Source: Oopsacas minuta (taxonomy: Eukaryota > Porifera > Hexactinellida > Lyssacinosida > Leucopsacidae). From it: 64,000 nt of DNA. Both the position numbers and the translations under genes were made by a program. The stretch is taken from the NCBI GenBank assembly GCA_024704765.1, contig JAKMXF010000122.1, positions 761,489-825,488 of the forward strand. The letters run 5' to 3'. Shown here in pieces: positions 24,373 to 35,312 of this stretch (the stretch's first letter is position 1; every line of letters begins with the position of its first letter). The notes under the pieces are model-generated. The model saw only the letters and a program-made list of their open reading frames with translations, did not search any database and was not told the origin of the DNA.

Positions 24373-25458
24373 ATGGCAGAAGTGATAGATCCAGAGGTAG
24401 AGTACAAGTCTCACGTCTCTCTTCTATCCAAGGCATCTAGCTCCATGATCCCGTTTGCTCGCAACTCTCCTACTCTACTTTGGGAGAATCAGGAGATATT
24501 CAGACTCAAAGAAATGTCATATTATTCGATTGATGGTTCTAACCAGAAGATAGAGAATAAGATTGACTTCTCTCATGATATAGAATTGATGAAGTTATCT
24601 ACTAAAGTTTATGGTGGTGATACAGTGGATCTTTATGAACAGGAATACAATAAGTTCTGTACTGAAATAATTCAAAAGGAATCTCAGGTCATGTCTTTAG
24701 AAGTGAATAATGAATCTTGTTTAGCAATGGCTCGTAGGTATAGTGATTTTGGTGAGGAGCCCTTAGTGATGGATTTGGCAGAGAGGAATGCAAAACATGT
24801 GTGTGGATCTTGGAATTCTTATTACGTAGGTTCACAAGAGGAAGCAATAGAGAGGCAATCTGTCTTCTTGAGATATGCTCTAGACCCTAAACTAAATGCA
24901 ACTCTATCAGCACAGCTATCTATCCTTACTCCTGGTTCTCCAATCAAGCATCACATCCCTGAATACGGAGCTCTGCTAGTTCAGCATGTGCCTATTATTC
25001 GAGACAGAGATATGCGTCTGAGTAGAGACTGGTGGAAGTGTGGAGTTATTGCTATAGGAGCTCCTGATCTGAGACTGAAGGCTTTCAGAGAAACTGATTT
25101 CAGTAAGTTCTCTGACTCTAGCGGAGTATCAAAGGCTAAGCACTACTTCTCTATACGAGGAGCAGCTCCTGAACTGCACATGGAAGAATTGAGATTATCT
25201 CTTAAGAGGAAGATACGCATTTCCTTGGTTGCAGCTGTGAGTAGAGGTTATCTGGATATTGTGTTGGGAGCTCTGGGCTGTGGAGCCTACAGAAATCCTA
25301 TTGATGAGGTAGCCACTTGTTTTGCACAAGTGCTAGGAGAGAAGGAATTCAGAAATAATTTCAGGAGAGTAGGGTTTGCTGTATTGGGAGATCCTACATT
25401 CTCTCTATTCAGACAGTACTTTATGACTGAATGGGAGGCTCAGAATAGAGACCATTAA
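24373..25458 (+). CDS. mPARG-type (TIGR02452/DUF2263) macrodomain-like protein
   Basis: An uninterrupted 361-residue frame. The C-terminal half carries landmarks of the microbial-type poly(ADP-ribose) glycohydrolase fold: GSQEEAIERQSVFLRYA (residues 153-169), then VIAIGAPDLR (225-234), and the closing block YLDIVLGALGCGAYRNPIDEVA (about 293-314). In active members a GGG loop precedes a QEE catalytic motif. Here QEE is kept at 155-157, but the GGG position reads VCGSWNS (143-149), so ADP-ribose hydrolysis may be lost or altered. The start is uncertain: a candidate acceptor (AATTTCAG, ending 24350) precedes an open frame into the Met at 24373, so this is probably a terminal exon joined to the exons at 22429-23345. 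Confidence 0.75.
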   Translation: MAEVIDPEVEYKSHVSLLSKASSSMIPFARNSPTLLWENQEIFRLKEMSYYSIDGSNQKIENKIDFSHDIELMKLSTKVYGGDTVDLYEQEYNKFCTEIIQKESQVMSLEVNNESCLAMARRYSDFGEEPLVMDLAERNAKHVCGSWNSYYVGSQEEAIERQSVFLRYALDPKLNATLSAQLSILTPGSPIKHHIPEYGALLVQHVPIIRDRDMRLSRDWWKCGVIAIGAPDLRLKAFRETDFSKFSDSSGVSKAKHYFSIRGAAPELHMEELRLSLKRKIRISLVAAVSRGYLDIVLGALGCGAYRNPIDEVATCFAQVLGEKEFRNNFRRVGFAVLGDPTFSLFRQYFMTEWEAQNRDH

Positions 25459-25848
25459 AGAAAATATGTTGTAATTATTGTTTGCTGTATTTTAGCTTTA
25501 TCCATTGAGTCTGGTATTACACTACTATCTTTTATTGGAATTCGTACGTAGCATATCTCATTCTCTATATTGAAGTATGCTTTTAGTGGAAATGTTGCAG
25601 GGTATTAGAGAATTGAGTTTGTACGCGTATACACGAACTTTCCGGGTGTACAGGTACACACGATACAATTTCAGTATATTAGAAAACTCAAATGTATGTG
25701 GATCATTAAAATATGTTTGATCTACGGGGATAGTATTGTAACGCTTTGAATTTTCCCTAACGAGACAGTTATATTCAATTCTACCTGGCCCTAATGCATG
25801 CGTACATCTTGGTTATTGGTACTTAGAGGAAGCGATTAGCAAGCTATA

Positions 25849-26761
25849 CAGTCAGGGGACAAAAGTATTCGACCACACAAATATATTGTCATAAATTGTA
25901 TACTCTTTCCCGCTCCTATATATTGTGTAGTCTATATTCGTAGCTGCTATCTAGTAATTTGTATAGAATAACATATGTTTTTCAAGAATTTCAAAAAAAT
26001 ATTTTCGATTTACACTTTTTGAAGGTGTTAATTATAATAATTATTAGATAATTATTGATAATCAAAATATGTGGTAATTCAAAGCCTATTAAGAATCTAT
26101 AATTTCTGACTTGATATTTGAATTCTACGTAGGCGAGTTACCCCAGATTGAAATTTCCAATCGGATTGAACAATTTTTACCAGAGTTATAGATGAAGTTC
26201 AATTTGTGCCATTTGTGCCACCTTTTGCCCAAGGTGGCACAAGTGGCCGCTACCAAGAGGTTATTTTGGCATTCAAGGGTTAGCATAGTCATATCATTCG
26301 AAAATATTACTTCGACTTATCCCTCCTAACCCTAGTTGATTTCCTTGTAGTGGCGCTTTTCTTGCCACCTGTACCACTTTTTCAAAAAGTGGCACAAGTG
26401 GGACAAATTGAAATTCTTTTATAACTCTGGTAAAAATTGTTCAATCCGATTGGAAATTTCAATCTGGGGTAACTCGCCTACGTAGAATTCAAATATCAAG
26501 TCAGAAATTATAGATTCTTAATAGGCTTTGAATTACCACATATTTTGATTATCAATAATTATCTAATAATTATTATAATTAACACCTTCAAAAAGTGTAA
26601 ATCGAAAATATTTTTTTGAAATTCTTGAAAAACATATGTTATTCTATACAAATTACTAGATAGCAGCTACGAATATAGACTACACAATATATAGGAGCGG
26701 GAAAGAGTATACAATTTATGACAATATATTTGTGTGTTCGAATACTTTTGTCCCCTGACTG
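25849..26761. mobile_element. 913-bp mariner-type element, near-perfect palindrome
   Basis: The ends CAGTCAGGGGACAAAAGTAT and TACTTTTGTCCCCTGACTG are flanked by TA. The two arms (about 25849-26211 and 26399-26761) are almost perfect inverted copies of ~360 bp, with a ~190-bp centre rich in GTGGCACAAGTGG motifs. No transposase. Its transcripts would fold into long double-stranded RNA. Confidence 0.9.
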
Positions 26762-27901
26762 TATATATATATATTTAATAATTATTTGCAACAGGTTTTT
26801 GATCAAATTAGTTAATGTTGTTGCTTCTAAGTTCTATCAATGATTATGTGCATTTAGCTCACAGATTGAACTGTAGTGAAGACATTTACATTATATTGTG
26901 TTAGGATTGCCCCTGGATGTTGTAAAGATGTCTCACTACCTCTTGGTTGTTGGTTTGGAATAGATATATACCTGCTGCATGGGATTCTGATCGGGCTCAT
27001 TAAGGATATTGCTTATAATTGGCCCGCTCCCATGTCATTTATAGCCAGCCACGATCAATTAAGGTCGGCTGTTGTATGTAAATAACCATTCACAGCGTTA
27101 TAGTAACATGCCTGGGAGTTTTAATGACCCACATGCATATTAGTTTCTAATGCACTGAATTAGTATCGTGTGTATGCGTACACACTAATTGTCTAATACA
27201 CTGCCAGGGCAGGATTAAGGGAAGTGGGGGCCCTAAGCCCAGTTTATTGATTGAGTCTCTGTCATAATTTGGATACACTGACACCATATCGTGACAAATT
27301 CATATGAACAATTGATGGCTACTAATTTCCAATTTGAAACTGTATTTAATGCCAGCCCTAGTTTACGCAACCCAATAAGAGCCCCAGATGCATACGTCCC
27401 GAAACTGTGGTTATCCAAAAGTTGAGGGCCAGTATCTGAGCGGGATTTCTGGTGTGGGATAATCATCCATCAGGGTTCTGGGGAGGTCACCTCAGTGGGG
27501 TCTAGGTGTGCAACCCGAGTAAGACAAGCTATAATTAGAACGTATGAAATTAGTTCCCTTTGTATTGTCACATGACTTTCATACTTGTACATACGGTTAC
27601 TGCCCCATAACCGTCAGTACTTAGATCAATTCAAGGTATTTGCGAGGGTATATACGGAGTATAGACCTAGGACATTAGTATTGTGCGGTCATTGATCGCA
27701 CAATCAGGATCTGTTTTTGACTATTTTCGATCTTTTTAGGCAGACTGAACTTGAAAATTTGCGAATCTATACTCCAAAATGTATAAAAATGTATGTGCTA
27801 ATTTTCATGACAATCGGACTGGTAGATTTCGCACTGCCGCAGGTAATAGAGCATCTCCGTATATAAGGTGCTTATAAATTTCAGAAAAGTGACCGGAATT
27901 A

Positions 27902-27978
27902 AACTTTCGAAATGTACTCTTAGATCCTATTTTATGAAGTAATAAAATAGGATATAGGAGTACATTTCGAAAGTTTAA
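27902..27978. repeat. Perfect-arm hairpin
   Basis: AAACTTTCGAAATGTACTC and its inverted copy GAGTACATTTCGAAAGTTT enclose a second inverted pair built on ATCCTATTTTAT; 77 bp in all. Confidence 0.75.
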
Positions 27979-29134
27979 ACGCTGAATAAGCTGCCAATAT
28001 TCTGTGTTTGGAAGCACTGGACTGTATTGAAGTGTGCCGCTGCGCTGAATCGGATTATTGAGTTATTTATGCATGTATTTTTATTAAATTATATCAAGAA
28101 ATGTGTAACTCAAATTTAATGTAATTCTATTATGAATATTCGAGGCAACAACTAATAATTCATAATCTATTCATCAATGAGGCGATCCGGCTTGCAAATT
28201 TTCCACAAATAATTGGTTCCTCCGACCTCTAGAACTATAGATACTGTTAAAGTTTCAAACGAGCGCTGCATGTATAAATTACACTGCACTGCGCATTGTG
28301 TATTTATCGAATTAGCAGTAGAATTGGATACAATTAGGAATTTTTGAACAATTTAGAACATTTCCAAAGGTTGTATAACTTTTAAGCCCAGTTCGGAAAA
28401 GTTAGGGTCTGCTATACAGCAATAATATGATAACTTTTAATAACTAGAGAGTTGCGGCAGTAGGCCAGGTGCAAATTCCATTACAGCATAAAGTGCTGTT
28501 TAAAATACAAATTATTATTTTGTTAATCATTTACGTAGTAAGATGAGATAACCAACATTCCATGCTGTGATGGTTGTAGACTTTTACCCCAAAGTATAAT
28601 ATCATCTAATGTGAAACCTATACCTTTATCACTACATTAAATTGCTCAGTCTTCCTTCCACTTGTTTGTTATGAGGTATTAGGATAGAATACCTGCACGT
28701 AGACTCAACATAATTTTATGTATTCTAGAATGCCATATTTATATGTTTAACTCTCTATTTCTTTTCATTATTCTGTCTAATATATTGATTGAATATTTAT
28801 AGCAATGATCCAATTGAGTGTTTCTAGGTAATGTATATTTATAAGGGTTATTATTATATGATTCCTTGTTTGGTATGCTTATCTGCTATATTAATCGGGG
28901 AATCTCTTAGATAAATAAAATTGATTTTATGCACTATTCGATGCTTTCTAAATTGAATTCATTTTTCAGTAAGTTGTGTGTGATGTTTATGAAGAATTAT
29001 TTATTTGGTTACTAGGGCACAAACTGTACGCATACGGTGTTAGGGAAATTTAGATATCTTCCAATATCATTTCAAGTTTCAAATCTAACTCTTTCCTAGA
29101 TTTTTACAATTTAATCATAAGGAAATATAGTGAG

Positions 29135-30328
29135 TTAGTGCATAGCCTACTCTATTATAAACCCTACCAACTCTTGTGAATTTTCGACGGGGTGCGGTCG
29201 GAGATGAAGGTATTTTACGTATCGATTCAATATTGCAGAAAGACAGTGCATTTTTGGCCGAATAAATGTATTGATTATTTGTAGAACAATATATTATCAA
29301 CCATTATACCTATGCTAAAAATTCAGGAATGTGTGAAAGTGTGTGTCTAGTAAGCATTTATTTGTTAAAATATGCCATTCTTTGATGCCTTATAGTAGCG
29401 TAAATAATGCATCTTTCATTTCAAAGTGAACATATGAAATGTTCTATAGATACTTTTTGCATAATATCAAAATTTGTCATGATAAAGATAGCTCGTTCTT
29501 GAGTTACTGGAAATTCTATGGATGACGCAATTTGTGAATATCCAATTAGAATTCTATAACGCGAAAGCCATGGTCAAATCAGAATAACCTAATTGTAGTA
29601 AATATACAATTTCCAATACCCTTGTAATACATTTTAATGTGATACCTCTGAATATTATTGCTTAATGTTAAAAATGACCAAATATGGGCAACTTCACGAT
29701 TACGCCAAATTGGTAATAGTAATCACATCATAATATATTACAAGGATATAGGAAGTCTGGTACATACTATAAATGGACTATCCTGATTTTGCAATAATTT
29801 TAATGATTATCGAATTCTAATTGGATATTCATAAAAATGTGTCATCCATGGTATCTCTAGTAACTCAAGAACGAGCTAACTTTATCATGACAAATTTTGA
29901 TATTATGCAAAAAGTATCTATAGAACATTTCATATGTTCACTTTGAAATGAAAGATGCATTATTTACCTATAGGCGCAGCTAGGGGGTTGCTAGGGGTTG
30001 CTAGCAACCCCTGGATTCTTGGGATTTTTTTCCAAAATCTATAGTATTGGGGGTTGCTAGCAACTCCCAAGAGGAAATGCTAGCTAGGCATCAAAGGATG
30101 GCATATTTTAACAAATAAATGCTTACTAGATACACATTTTCACACATTGATGGATTTTTAGCATATAATTGTTGATAAATATTGTTTTACAAATTTATTC
30201 GGGCAAAATGCACCGTTTTCCTACAATATTGAACTTACACGTAAAATACCTTCATCTCCGACCGCATCCCTGGTCCAAAATTCACAAGAGGTTGGCAGGC
30301 CTTGTTTTAGAGTAGGCTATGGTTAGTA
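29135..30328. mobile_element. Long palindromic element with nested insertion
   Basis: Inverted arms (29135-29525 and 29845-30328) share GGTGCGGTCGGAGATGAAGG, GAACATATGAAATGTTCTAT and TCATGATAAAGATAGCTCG with their reverse complements. The right arm is interrupted at 29970-30087 by the GTTGCTAGCAAC-type MITE. A related, more decayed element is at about 1090-1800. Confidence 0.7.
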
Positions 30329-30515
30329 GTATTCGGGATGATATTGTGATGCTTATAGCACTCTATATATATTCAGTGACCTGCTGATCTGATTTAGATC
30401 CAGTGTTTTAGCAATATATAATGCCACTGTTAGTTGGAACATGTTTCAACTCCACCGCCCGCATCTGATTTGGCTACCCTCATTATTTCACTGTTTACTC
30501 AATGTATTTCAATTA

Positions 30516-30959
30516 CAGTAAAACCTCCAAAAGGTGAACACCCTGCCGACCAGCAAAAATGTTCACTTTTCATGATTTATCATGGAGTGTTTTTTCGACA
30601 AACAATGGTAGTAAAATGTGTGAAAGCATTGTACAGGCAAATATGTTGTCTCTTCTGCCCATCGTATGACGAAGCCTCTAGTATATTGTGAAGCCACGTC
30701 ATCAAACATCCTGCTTTCACAGCTAGTGTGATAACAAAGCTGACAGCCTAGTTAAAATCTGGCAAAAACCGGTGTTCACTTTTAAGAGGTCATATCCTAT
30801 GTAATTTACACATTTGGTATCAAATTAAGTGTTCACATTTCACTTTTCAGAGGTGTTCACATTCTAAAGGAATGACTACTATGTAAAACAATGGGAGAAA
30901 TTTGGAACCAATAAAAGTGTTCATATTTTGGAGGTATTCACTTATTGGAGGTTTTACTG
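30516..30959. mobile_element. pogo-like MITE, 444 bp
   Basis: Ends CAGTAAAACCTCCAAAAGGT and CTTATTGGAGGTTTTACTG flanked by TA; internal GTGTTCAC motifs repeat in both orientations. Confidence 0.85.
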
Positions 30960-31592
30960 TACAAGGTATTTAAACTAGCTAGAGTACAATAGAAGTATCT
31001 TTTACATAGTCTAGCCTATCCTCATATCAAATTTGACTTTAGTAATTATAATATTTTTACCGTGTCGAGTCACTACCCACTATACTTTAGTTTAGGCTCA
31101 GCATTTATCTGGGTGGAAAGTTTTATTGTTTCGTGTCCACTCTAGTGCCCGACACCGTTTATGATAAAGAGCTGAAAATTTGTCAATTAGTTCATTGTGA
31201 CCTGAAGATTTGCACCTCGGTATACGACTTTTGATCTGACACTTTTGTGCCACTTTTAATTTCCCATTGAAATTGTATTAAACTTCTAGAAAATTCCATA
31301 ACTCTCATGTATGCAATTTCGGTTAATTGTAATTTAATTGTCTTGATTTCGAATCTATTTGCTCTGAGTAATTTCACTGTTGTATTTAGGAATATTTATA
31401 TATAAATTCGAATTTTGTAAACAAATATTTTATTGAAAACTGTATATTCTTTTTATTTATCTGTGAACCATAATTATCATTTTAAAATTATATGTATTGC
31501 TAAGTCGGCATGACGTCACGGAATATTAGAATGGTCATAACTCTTGTAATGTTTTTATTCAATTTTGCAACAAGCTGCTATTAAAATATATA

Positions 31593-31763
31593 ATTACAAT
31601 CTGTGTTGACAGCTTGATGTATTGGTTAAATTTGTTTAAAGTGGCATTAGTAATTGGAGGCACAATAAAATGAAATTTAACCAAATACACATTGTGCCTC
31701 CAATTACTAGTGCCACTTTAAACAAATTTAAACAATACACTAAGCTGTCGGCACAGATTGTAA
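31593..31763. repeat. 171-bp palindrome upstream of the TRAF-type gene
   Basis: Arms of ~73 bp (TTACAATCTGTGTTGACAGC.. and ..GCTGTCGGCACAGATTGTAA) are inverted copies around a ~23-bp centre. It lies about 170 bp from the start codon, so it is part of the promoter region. Confidence 0.85.
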
Positions 31764-31861
31764 TTTTATATTTTTATGAATGAAGTCAACCAATTTTTCC
31801 ACAGCTGATACCTCATTAATAATGAGATAGTGATAATGAACCGCCCGCATGCATGTTCAGG

Positions 31862-31870
31862 TTTATAAAA
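31862..31870 (+). promoter_or_regulatory. Candidate TATA box of the TRAF-type gene
   Basis: TTTATAAAA lies about 65-73 bases upstream of the ATG at 31935, followed by a GTGGCG motif. Confidence 0.5.
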
Positions 31871-31934
31871 TGTGGCGCTGAAGCAATTTTCTCATTAACA
31901 GTGGTCTAATCTTATTTTTCACAATATATTAGTT

Positions 31935-33365
31935 ATGACAGATAGAGTAATTGACCATCCTCCTACTCGCTCAGCTATTCAAGAAGACCTAGACTCTATT
32001 CTTTATACACAGACTAGATGTTGTGACACAGAGCTTTATCTGGGTGGTTATCGCCGTGAGATATTTAATAAGAGTGATTCAACACTTCTAACTCTATTCA
32101 TATGTGCTCACTGTAAGCATGTGCTTCGTGAACCTTTACAAATGAAAGAAAATGGTACTCAGTTTTGCAAAGATTGTCTAAGCCATTTAATGACATTTCA
32201 TTCACAGAAATTTCATTTGTCAGATGCTTTTGAAGATATAGGTGCTAAAAGTAAACTGTCTCGTATTCCTATTTGCTGTCCTTTCATTGACAGAGGATGT
32301 GGATGGAGAGGACCGCTTTCACAAGCTAAAGAACATTTAAAATGTTGTGGTTATTTAAAAATACAATGCTTAAATGAAGGCTGTAAGGTTGTCCGTTTTA
32401 AAAGTCAAATAGGATCACATCAAATGAAGGAATGTTCTTATAGAATTATTCAGTGCAGTCATTGTCATGTTAAATTCCGTGCTGGTCATTGGGATAGACA
32501 CATTAAAACAGAATGTCGCAAGAGTATTTTGATGTGTCCGTATAAATGTGAAGCAAAGATGGAGAGAGGTAAATTACAGATACATATAGACAGTAATTGC
32601 CCTAATGTTACTATTCGTTGTCCTCTTTACAAGTACGGGTGTGTTACTGAGATGGCAAGAAGAGATCTGGGTAAACACATGTCATTACCTCTACAGCATG
32701 TATCTCTATTTACTCAGAGATTTGAGGCTTATGAAAAAGACATTGAAGGTCTGTCTATTAGAAATGATATGTTAGTTGATAAAATTAACGAGTTGGAGGA
32801 TACAGAGTTAGGAGAATTGATGATACAAAATAGATTATTACAGATGGATAATATTATGCTAAAGTGGCAGAGTGAGTTGTTAAACTCTTTATGTGAATTT
32901 GATAATTCTATTAAGAAGAATTATTTCTTATGGAAGATACAGCAATTACATGAAAAGGTAGGAAAAGGAGATACAATACAGAGCAAGGAGTTTACATCAG
33001 AACAAGGTGTCGATTTTCGGTTAGAATTCAAATTTTCTCCATCACTGGAACTGGGTGATGAAGGTTGCATTCAAATCGCAGTTATCGTCACAAATAAACT
33101 TGATTATTCTAAGATATACTTTAAAGGAGATGCTAGTATGACTATCTTAAATCAAAATACAGATCAGGACCATTATTCCCTTCAAATGCTATTAGATCAC
33201 ACCACAGAGAATATTGACTATTCTTCTAAAACAATTGGATGTTATACTATTCCTTACCACGAATTTCTTTACAAAGAAAAATACATTCTGAATAATTGTA
33301 TTATTGTTAAATTCAGAATTGGAAAACTTGTATTTTCACCAAATCCCCTAACACATATTAATTAG
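31935..33365 (+). CDS. TRAF-type zinc-finger/MATH-like adaptor protein
   Basis: A single-exon frame of 476 residues. Cys pairs ICAHC (57-60) and FCKDC (78-81) with an HVLREPL segment between form a RING-like start, but the second half of a RING is missing. TRAF-type zinc fingers follow (about 113-255: CCPFIDRGCGWRGPLSQAKE, CSHCHVKFRAGHWDRHIKTE, CPNVTIRCPLYKYGC). A coiled coil (about 258-320) leads to a diverged MATH/TRAF-C-like region starting FLWKIQQLHEKV (~329). TRAF proteins trimerise through the coiled coil and link receptors to ubiquitin signalling; with an incomplete RING this one is more likely an adaptor or a decoy than a ligase. The absence of introns suggests a retrocopy-type or lineage-specific family member. 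A 171-bp palindrome lies upstream. Confidence 0.85.
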   Translation: MTDRVIDHPPTRSAIQEDLDSILYTQTRCCDTELYLGGYRREIFNKSDSTLLTLFICAHCKHVLREPLQMKENGTQFCKDCLSHLMTFHSQKFHLSDAFEDIGAKSKLSRIPICCPFIDRGCGWRGPLSQAKEHLKCCGYLKIQCLNEGCKVVRFKSQIGSHQMKECSYRIIQCSHCHVKFRAGHWDRHIKTECRKSILMCPYKCEAKMERGKLQIHIDSNCPNVTIRCPLYKYGCVTEMARRDLGKHMSLPLQHVSLFTQRFEAYEKDIEGLSIRNDMLVDKINELEDTELGELMIQNRLLQMDNIMLKWQSELLNSLCEFDNSIKKNYFLWKIQQLHEKVGKGDTIQSKEFTSEQGVDFRLEFKFSPSLELGDEGCIQIAVIVTNKLDYSKIYFKGDASMTILNQNTDQDHYSLQMLLDHTTENIDYSSKTIGCYTIPYHEFLYKEKYILNNCIIVKFRIGKLVFSPNPLTHIN

Positions 33366-33638
33366 TGTGCGCTCTTTGTTAAACTCATCATCATCACTTT
33401 TCTACTGTTATTACTTGCTTATTATATTATTTACTGATTATTGAAATATTTTGATAAACTAATACATTTTATACAAAGTGAACACTGTCTTTCAGATTTA
33501 CTGCCTGATTGTTGGTCATCCTAAAATCAACCTGTGTTGTGTCTGTCTGTTTATAAGGAGTACCTTTATCAGTCACTTCTTGTTGTCATGAGTATAAGTT
33601 TGATTTTATACCTTATTACCTCGATTAATAGCCGGGGT

Positions 33639-33843
33639 CAGAGGTGCCCGACGGATACAAATCATAATCCAAATCCAATCAGTAATCCATTTGGAGTACG
33701 AACATTAAAATCAAATTCACGAAAATCCATAAATTTCATGGATTTGATGGATTTCTTTAGACTTTAGGGAATCCATATTCATCCCAAATCGATGGGTTTA
33801 ATGGATTTCAAATCCAATATCCATAATCCAATCGGCCCCTCTG
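33639..33843. mobile_element. Short hAT MITE, 205 bp
   Basis: Ends CAGAGGTGCCCGACGGAT and ATCGGCCCCTCTG; flanked by GCCGGGGT (33631-33638) and GCCGTGGT (33844-33851), an 8-bp duplication with one change. The interior is rich in ATCCA/TGGAT repeats. Confidence 0.7.
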
Positions 33844-34851
33844 GCCGTGGTGATAATTAATTTCAAGCCCCCTTGAGAGGGAAGTTGCGATTTTTGCCAA
33901 CACGTTAATTTCTATATAATCATACCTATGTGCTTACATTATGTGTATTTATCCTAACAAACAGTAGATAAATCAAGATATAGGAATACTCTAAACAAAT
34001 CCGATTAAAATCCCATTCAGCATGTACATTTCGATTGCAAAATCCAATCCAACAAACAGAAGGAAGTTAGACATCGGACAACATCCAGGCACTAATCCAA
34101 GGTGAATTCTTTACTACAACAAATCGAATACTAAACAAAACACACATTGATCAACAAGCAATATATATCATTAACTAATTCGAACTACTGACAACTGTCC
34201 AAATTTCTGTCGAACTAAATGCAGCGTCTCCAAATTTAAATTAATGAATTTAATATCCATGGTTCAAATATATTCAAATTCTTTGGAACTGTTATGACAG
34301 AAATGGACCCATACAAAACTGGTCCCCTTATTTGCTTATTAAATATTTACCGTGGATGTTGGATTTCGTATATCGATTGGTTGTTGTTCTGACTATAGTA
34401 TGACGGTTTAACATTAGCCGTAATTGCGGTTGCAAATGCCTCTAACTATTATCTAACATATGCAGTATGAGTGATTTAGCAGTTATAATATTTCACTTTA
34501 AATGTAATAAAATTATAGAATTATATCATTTGGGATTATCTTTAGTATAGCATTGTATACATCAATGCGCTCGCCATCAGCGTAAATCCTGGGGGGGACG
34601 GGTGGGTCATATCCCCCACTTTTGAATAATTGGGAGGATTTATGGTAATTTAGCATTGATTTTTGCACCAAATTATCAGATTATGAAATTGGTCACCCAC
34701 TTTTGTTTATGGATCTACGCTATTGACGATGGAGCCTATCTAAAATCGGGACCACGGACTATGAAGTGACGTAATATATACATATTGGCAATTCTATTAG
34801 ATTTGCTGATACCATGATTGTACACGTTGCCCAAAGGCTACGTCACAAAAT

Positions 34852-35113
34852 ACCTGTAGCTTATTGGCTAAATAATGCTACCAATTTGTAGTATATGTAC
34901 CCGACTTCCCATACCCATGTAATATATTTTATTTCCTATCTCTGATGATTATGACGTAATCTAGCCTGTACCCATACATCGTAATATTCGAGATTACGTT
35001 TAATAACATGAGATAGCATATCAAAATGTATTACAAGGGTATGGGAAGTCGGGTATATATACTATTAATTGGCACCATTATTTGGCCAATAAGTTACAAG
35101 TTGCCTCGTTAGA
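34852..35113. mobile_element. MITE with ~100-bp inverted ends
   Basis: The ends share CCCGACTTCCCATACCC and TTATTGGC.AAATAATG in opposite orientation (left 34855-34950, right 35020-35110). It splits the left flank of the P-type unit. Related sequence occurs inside the 29.1-30.3 kb element. Confidence 0.65.
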
Positions 35114-35312
35114 TATAGATGAATATTGGCAGAAAAGTGTCATCCAATGTCACTGCAATACCTCAGGAATATGACAACTTCATTTCAGGCCATTTAGTTA
35201 TAATTCTGGAATCGAAATCGACAAAATAAAACTTCAACAGAGCGTTGTTTTGACAAAAATAGTCCCCTCTGGACCATTCTTGTAGGGGGACCATTTTTGT
35301 CAAAACAAGGTG

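Larger units (their letters stand above)
25459..31850. other. 6.4-kb transposon-rich spacer
   Basis: No gene is supported. Contents: mariner-type palindrome 25849-26761; a hAT-like end near 27209 (CAGGGCAGGATTAAGGGAAG); a small hairpin 27902-27978; a nested palindromic element 29135-30328; a pogo-like MITE 30516-30959; a palindrome 31593-31763. The stretch 28020-29040 shows nothing I recognise. Confidence 0.6.
33366..35312. other. Spacer with MITEs
   Basis: No gene. It holds a short hAT MITE (33639-33843), a palindrome with AGCGTAAATCC/GGATCTACGCT-type ends (34583-34731), the left inverted flank of the P-type unit (about 34726-34850 and 35235-35310) and a MITE inserted between its two parts (34852-35113). 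Confidence 0.55.

Noticed and set aside
3205-25458. RNF146 (PAR-binding ligase) and an mPARG-type gene in the same window as an ADP-ribose gene cluster
   Set aside because: They are 20 kb apart with unrelated genes (BBOF1, RBMX2) between and no sign of co-regulation.
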